Positions 60,548 to 64,000 of a stretch of 64,000 nt of DNA are shown here, piece by piece (positions within the stretch are counted from its first letter, which is position 1; every line of letters begins with the position of its first letter). The notes beneath the pieces are model-generated. The model was not told where the DNA came from. It searched no databases and saw nothing but the letters and a program-made list of their open reading frames with translations. The stretch is taken from NCBI GenBank assembly GCA_902463725.1, contig CABQGK010000011.1, positions 1 through 64,000 on the forward strand, read 5' to 3'. Made by a program: the position numbers and the translations under genes. Origin of the DNA: an uncultured Sutterella sp. (GTDB lineage: Bacteria; Pseudomonadota; Gammaproteobacteria; Burkholderiales; Burkholderiaceae_F).

Positions 60548-61211
60548 GAACTCTGCACCGAGAAAGAAGTACAAGCCAAAGGCCGTATTTCAGCCAGGTC
60601 TCTCTAAGCGCCAGTTTGCTGACATTGTCGATGACATTCTGACGCTTGAAGGGAAAATGTACGCACACCTGCACGACGGCACCGCGTCTGTTCATGACGT
60701 CTACCGCGTACACAAGTGCTTAGTGGCCACACAGTTCATCGTGCTCTTCCGTGAAGACCTGTTTCCAGAAGACCAGCTTGGCGAATGGTTTGAACAGTTC
60801 CATTCAGCAGGTAAGGCGCTAGTGAGTGTAATCAATCGCGGCGCCAAAGGCGGGCGCGTGGTGTGCACTGGCGATGAACTCACTGCGATCCTAGATATCT
60901 GCTCTGTGATCTTTCCGTTCTTGAAAAGTGAACTCGAAGCGGCGCCAAAGTCCACGTCAATCTGCTTCTTGGCTAGCCAAGCTATGTACGCAGACTCAAC
61001 GGAGTGCGCAGCCAAGACGGGTAAGAGGTCATTCTGTGCCGACAGAAGGGAAGTGAAGCGCTACTACGAAAGAACGGTGAGCGAGATGCTCAACGGCACC
61101 ATGGTTAAACGCGCCATCAAAAACCTAACGGGAGAGTCAATCAAAACGGAAGAAATTCCAAGTCTGATAAACAACCTAAGCAATGACGTAACAAGCACCA
61201 TGCTGATTTGA
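60540..61211 (+). CDS. Early prophage protein, unknown
   Basis: The 223-residue protein has a basic N-terminus (MPKNSAPRKKYKPK) and is otherwise mixed helical. It overlaps the preceding gene by 8 bases. No domain was recognised. Confidence 0.6.
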   Translation: MPKNSAPRKKYKPKAVFQPGLSKRQFADIVDDILTLEGKMYAHLHDGTASVHDVYRVHKCLVATQFIVLFREDLFPEDQLGEWFEQFHSAGKALVSVINRGAKGGRVVCTGDELTAILDICSVIFPFLKSELEAAPKSTSICFLASQAMYADSTECAAKTGKRSFCADRREVKRYYERTVSEMLNGTMVKRAIKNLTGESIKTEEIPSLINNLSNDVTSTMLI

Positions 61212-61233
61212 GATTGAAAAGAAAGGGGGAATA

Positions 61234-61464
61234 ATGATTAAGACAATTGAACCATGCTTGCCGAAGAAAGATCTCGCAAAGTACTTGGGCATTTCCGAGC
61301 GCACTGTAGATCGCTATGTTGTTGAGGGCATGTTACCTAGTGGCATGCGGCTTAAGCGAAAGCTGATTTGGCGCCGCGACATTGTAGATCGCTGGCTTGG
61401 TATGACAGAGTATGAGAGAGCTTGTGAGAGAGAGCGCTTGGAAAACGCCTATTACAAGTACTAG
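61234..61464 (+). CDS. AlpA/excisionase-like DNA-binding protein
   Basis: The 76-residue protein has a MerR-like winged HTH (PKKDLAKYLGISERTVDRYV, about 10-29) followed by KLIWRRDIVDRWL. It resembles AlpA-type regulators and Xis proteins. It ends the recT operon and may assist excision by the integrase encoded 1.2 kb away; this role is inferred. Confidence 0.78.
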   Translation: MIKTIEPCLPKKDLAKYLGISERTVDRYVVEGMLPSGMRLKRKLIWRRDIVDRWLGMTEYERACERERLENAYYKY

Positions 61465-61484
61465 CCCGCGCGGTTTCAGAGAGG

Positions 61485-61513
61485 TTGATATATGTGCTTG
61501 AGCACGGTAAAAT
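61485..61513 (+). promoter_or_regulatory. Promoter of the C4/antirepressor operon, with a palindrome in the spacer
   Basis: TTGATA (61485-61490) and TAAAAT (61508-61513) are 17 bases apart. The spacer contains GTGCT-TG-AGCAC (61494-61505), a likely operator. Confidence 0.8.
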
Positions 61514-61574
61514 GTGATTGCCACGTGAAAAAGACGTGGTCGGGATTGGCGTCCCGTCTTCATAGGTGCATAGC

Positions 61575-61601
61575 GCCGTCATTGTCAAATGCGGCTTTTT
61601 T
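61575..61601 (+). terminator. Intrinsic terminator/attenuator in the antirepressor leader
   Basis: An 8-bp stem with one bulged T (GCCG-T-CATT/AATGCGGC, 61575-61583/61588-61595), a GTCA loop and six T form a canonical terminator. GCATAGC (61568-61574)/GCTATGC (61605-61611) enclose it and could extend the fold. Confidence 0.75.
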
Positions 61602-61657
61602 GTTGCTATGCGTAAGGGAGTAAAGCTTGCTTACACCCTTAACAAGTCTCCTATTAC

Positions 61658-61725
61658 GGGCGGACTTGTGGGCTCCTTTGGGAGGCCGTTTCCTATGAGC
61701 GGTACGCCAACCTGCAAGTCTGCCC
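61658..61725 (+). ncRNA. C4-type antisense RNA controlling the antirepressor
   Basis: An 11-bp closing stem (61658-61668/61715-61725, one G-U) holds an internal hairpin (about 61670-61688) and two exposed segments. TCCTATGA (61691-61698) is complementary to TCATAGGA (61767-61774) over the antirepressor Shine-Dalgarno. CGCCAACC (61705-61712) is complementary to GGTTGGCG (61744-61751). Both pair in collinear order. This is the design of the P1/P7 c4 RNA, which blocks ant translation. Shorter copies of the targets lie upstream at 61546-61551 and 61560-61566. Confidence 0.85.
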
Positions 61726-61781
61726 ACCACCTATTGGCGTAGTGGTTGGCGGTTCAATAAACTGCATCATAGGAGTTTGCC

Positions 61782-62651
61782 ATGGCAAACATCATTAAGC
61801 CTACGGCTTCTCAAACGTTCTGCTTTGAGAACGTCAAAATTCGCGTTTTTGGCGATCAAATCAACCCATTGTTTTCCGTTGCTGATGTCTGCGAGGCCTT
61901 ACAACTCGCAAACCCAACAATGGCGATCAAGAATCTTGCTCCGTTTGAAAAAACGACTGTGCAAGTTGCCATTCCAAACCCCAACGTTAACGACCCTAAG
62001 TTAAACTTAGGGTCGTTCACGCGTGAAGTTAACGTTGTTAACGAGTCTGGTTTGTACACTCTGATCCTTCGTAGTCGAAACGCCTTAAAAGAAGGTACCC
62101 TCGCTTACAAGTTCCGTCTGTGGGTAACTAACGAAGTCCTCCCATCCATCCGCAAAACGGGACGCTACGAGCTCCCGCGAGACACCATCAACGTCGAAGA
62201 GCAGTACACCATCCGTAAGGCCGTTTCCGCCAACGCTAACCGTACTGGACGACACTACAACACGGTTTACAACGAACTCTACGACGCGTTCAAGATTCCG
62301 CGTTATCAGGAACTCAAGCGCACGGACCTCAAGGCCGCGCTAGAACTCCTCCAGTACAGCGACACAGCAACCACAAAGGCGCCAACCAACGATGGCTGCT
62401 TGGTGCTCTCTGCGGATGACGCAAAGCGAATCATGGACTTTGTCTACTGCTGGCGCTATCTCTTTCGACCACAATTGGATATGGTCTTGAAGCTCCTTAG
62501 AGTTGTGGAATCGCCTATGGGCGCGAGACTCCATGACGCAGTGACCGCGATGAACCTGCCGCTTCTTGAAAACACACTTGCTGAGCACGGTTTCGTGGTC
62601 AAAGAGATGCCAAGTTACAAGTACCTGACATCAGAAGGTCAAAAGTACTAA
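61782..62651 (+). CDS. Phage antirepressor with Bro-N domain
   Basis: The 289-residue protein has an N-terminal Bro-N DNA-binding domain (about 10-125; VNESGLYTLILRSRNALKEG and LWVTNEVLPSIRKTGRYE). The C-terminal part resembles ORF6C-type antirepressors (YTIRKAVSANANRTGRHYNTVY). Antirepressors inactivate or bypass CI-type repressors. AGGAG lies 6 bases before the ATG. A 29-bp perfect palindrome (61989-62017) lies inside the Bro-N coding part. Confidence 0.88.
   Translation: MANIIKPTASQTFCFENVKIRVFGDQINPLFSVADVCEALQLANPTMAIKNLAPFEKTTVQVAIPNPNVNDPKLNLGSFTREVNVVNESGLYTLILRSRNALKEGTLAYKFRLWVTNEVLPSIRKTGRYELPRDTINVEEQYTIRKAVSANANRTGRHYNTVYNELYDAFKIPRYQELKRTDLKAALELLQYSDTATTKAPTNDGCLVLSADDAKRIMDFVYCWRYLFRPQLDMVLKLLRVVESPMGARLHDAVTAMNLPLLENTLAEHGFVVKEMPSYKYLTSEGQKY
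61989..62017. repeat. Perfect 29-bp palindrome inside the antirepressor gene
   Basis: AACGACCCTAAGTT and AACTTAGGGTCGTT are exact reverse complements around one central A (62003). It encodes VNDPKLNLGSF, between two conserved parts of Bro-N. Confidence 0.8.
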
Positions 62652-62662
62652 CCTAATAGCAC

Positions 62663-62684
62663 GGGGGCGCATAGCCCCCTTTTT
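62663..62684 (+). terminator. Intrinsic terminator after the antirepressor gene
   Basis: GGGGGC (62663-62668)/GCCCCC (62674-62679) is followed by five T. It lies between the converging antirepressor and integrase genes. Confidence 0.8.
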
Positions 62685-63877
62685 CATTCCTCAAAGAGCG
62701 CATCAGCCCACGCCTGCATAATCGGGCGCCGTTGCTCCAGTAGGTCAGAACGTTGATAGGCCTGAGAGACTGCATTACCTGTTGCATGCATAAGCGACTT
62801 CTCAGACAGCACCATATCCTGCCCTGTCTCTGCTGCCCAATCTCTGAAAGTTGAACGCAAGCCGTGCATGGTGCCGTGCCCGAGTGCTTTAAGAATCATT
62901 AGGCGCGGACTCTCTTTATTGATGTGCTGGTACTTGCTCTCAATAGGGCTAGGAAATATGTACTCATTCTCGCGCGGCAGTGCATTGAGTAGTTCAAGCG
63001 CTTGCGTCGATAGCGGCACTCTGTGCGGGTAGGGCTTGCCATCTTTGCGCCGCTCTGGTGGGCACGACCACACCGCGGCATCGAAGTCAATCTCATCCCA
63101 TTTAGCGGGCACAAACTCGCCTACACGCGCCGCTGTGAGCATGCCAAAGAGAATAGCGCTTGCGGTGATAGGGCGCTCAGCAGGGTCACGCCAACGCGCC
63201 ACAAGGCTACGTGCCTCATCGAACGTCAGGGCCTCATGATGATCAACCTTAGAGACCTTACTTGGAGACGGCAGAAACATATCGAGATTGCCGCGCCACA
63301 CACACGGGTTCATTGCCTTGTATTTGCCCGTGGCAATAGCGTAGTTGAAAACCGCTTCAAGGCGCCCCCTTACCCTATTGGCGGTCTCGTTCTTTTCGTA
63401 CCAAATTGGCTTAAGCACCTCTAGCACGTCATCACGGTCAATCTTGTCGACTGCCCTATTGCCGAGAATTGGAAGGGCATATGTCATAAGAGTGCTACGC
63501 CACTGTGCCGCATGCTTTTCGTTTCGGCATTGCTTTGTCTCCAGGATGACAGGGAGAGCATCAGTGAGCAAGTTTGAGAATGTGTATGGAGGCGTGCGCT
63601 TCTTCAGCAATTGCTCCTTTGTGTCATCTCGATTATCTCTAGGGTCAATGCCGTCATCGAGCATAGCGGTGTAGCGCGCCGCCCGAGATTTTGCCTTAGG
63701 CAGTTTGACCTTAGGATAGGTGCCAAGGCTGAGTTCAAAACGTTTATTAGAGATGAAATAGATATAGACCCATGACGGGTTGCGATTGGCTGATGAGTAC
63801 ACTCGCAGGTAAAGTCTGTCCCCGACAGAGTGCAAACCAGCGCCAAGCTCTGGAATGTTTTTTGCTGTGACTTTCAT
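62684..63877 (-). CDS. Tyrosine integrase, P4/DUF4102 type
   Basis: The 397-residue recombinase has the N-terminal DUF4102 arm-binding domain (about 1-85), a core-binding domain and the catalytic residues: Arg in LTAARVGEF, HxxR in MHGLRSTFRDW, His in LMHATGN and the Tyr nucleophile in AVSQAYQRSD. It reads inward from the right end, next to the direct repeat at 63919. It should integrate and excise the prophage. Confidence 0.93.
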   Translation of the reverse strand: MKVTAKNIPELGAGLHSVGDRLYLRVYSSANRNPSWVYIYFISNKRFELSLGTYPKVKLPKAKSRAARYTAMLDDGIDPRDNRDDTKEQLLKKRTPPYTFSNLLTDALPVILETKQCRNEKHAAQWRSTLMTYALPILGNRAVDKIDRDDVLEVLKPIWYEKNETANRVRGRLEAVFNYAIATGKYKAMNPCVWRGNLDMFLPSPSKVSKVDHHEALTFDEARSLVARWRDPAERPITASAILFGMLTAARVGEFVPAKWDEIDFDAAVWSCPPERRKDGKPYPHRVPLSTQALELLNALPRENEYIFPSPIESKYQHINKESPRLMILKALGHGTMHGLRSTFRDWAAETGQDMVLSEKSLMHATGNAVSQAYQRSDLLEQRRPIMQAWADALFEE

Positions 63878-63918
63878 AAGTGATTATTCCCCTAATCACT
63901 ATTCTACGACACACGGCA

Positions 63919-63948
63919 AAAAGTGCCATAAGGTTTGCCATAAGGTTA
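63919..63948 (+). repeat. Right 30-bp direct repeat of the prophage (candidate attR element)
   Basis: Identical to 25805-25834 and 42 bases upstream of the integrase start. The 52 bases beyond it to the window end share no long match with the left flank, so the true core may lie in the repeat or beyond the window. Confidence 0.7.
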
Positions 63949-64000
63949 GCGGGCAAAACGAGCTTATTTTTGTCTAGTTTTGTCGAAGTTGGGGATTTTG

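Overview
The window is a bacterial chromosome segment with a host backbone at about 1-25,600 and a complete-looking integrated prophage at about 25,680-63,950. Gene content and order (rpmF, fabH-fabD-fabG-acpP-fabF, lepA-lepB-rnc-era-recO-nagZ, rpsO-pnp-tpiA-secG followed by tRNA-Leu) point to Betaproteobacteria, order Burkholderiales. Several usual neighbours are missing from their places (plsX, rpoE/mucD, pdxJ, acpS). This slimmed layout would suit a host-associated Sutterellaceae-like bacterium, but that placement is inference.

Host region: a tandem tRNA-Gly pair, rpmF, a secreted rhodanese and the type II fatty-acid synthesis cluster (1-6,200). A structured non-coding stretch follows (6,201-6,758). 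Next come the translation, secretion and RNA-processing genes lepA, lepB, rnc, era and recO, then nagZ, pncB, nhaD and a nikR with a histidine-rich tail. On the minus strand lie a triplicated tRNA-Leu(GAG)/tRNA-Gln(CTG) array, secG, tpiA, pnp, rpsO, an amino-acid ABC permease and binding protein, a HAD phosphatase and a FAH-family hydratase.

Prophage: 30-bp direct repeats lie at 25,805 and 63,919, and a P4-type tyrosine integrase sits at the right end. The virion genes combine an HK97-type head (TerS, TerL, portal, protease, major capsid protein, connectors) with a Mu-type contractile tail (terminator, sheath, tube, frameshifting chaperone, tape measure, gp43-gp48-like baseplate, fibres). Lysis genes (holin, SAR-type endolysin, nested spanins) follow on the same minus strand. 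A hicAB toxin-antitoxin cassette with its own promoter, operator and terminator lies on the opposite strand among the lysis genes.

Regulation resembles a lambdoid phage in layout. A CI-like S24 repressor diverges from a Cro/YdaS-like gene. The leftward early operon carries an O-like replication protein with iterons inside its gene, a DnaC-like loader, RusA and a Q-like gene. A consensus promoter, leader hairpin and terminator directly after the Q-like gene match a pR'/tR' late switch. The rightward early operon holds RecT and nine or more unrecognised genes. It ends with an AlpA-like protein and an antirepressor whose leader encodes a P1/P7 C4-type antisense RNA with two collinear 8-nt matches to the antirepressor translation start.

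The most rewarding places to look are the C4/antirepressor module, the -1 frameshift at the tail chaperone, the cluster of three perfect DnaA boxes upstream of terS, the iteron origin inside the replication gene and the unexplored recT cassette.
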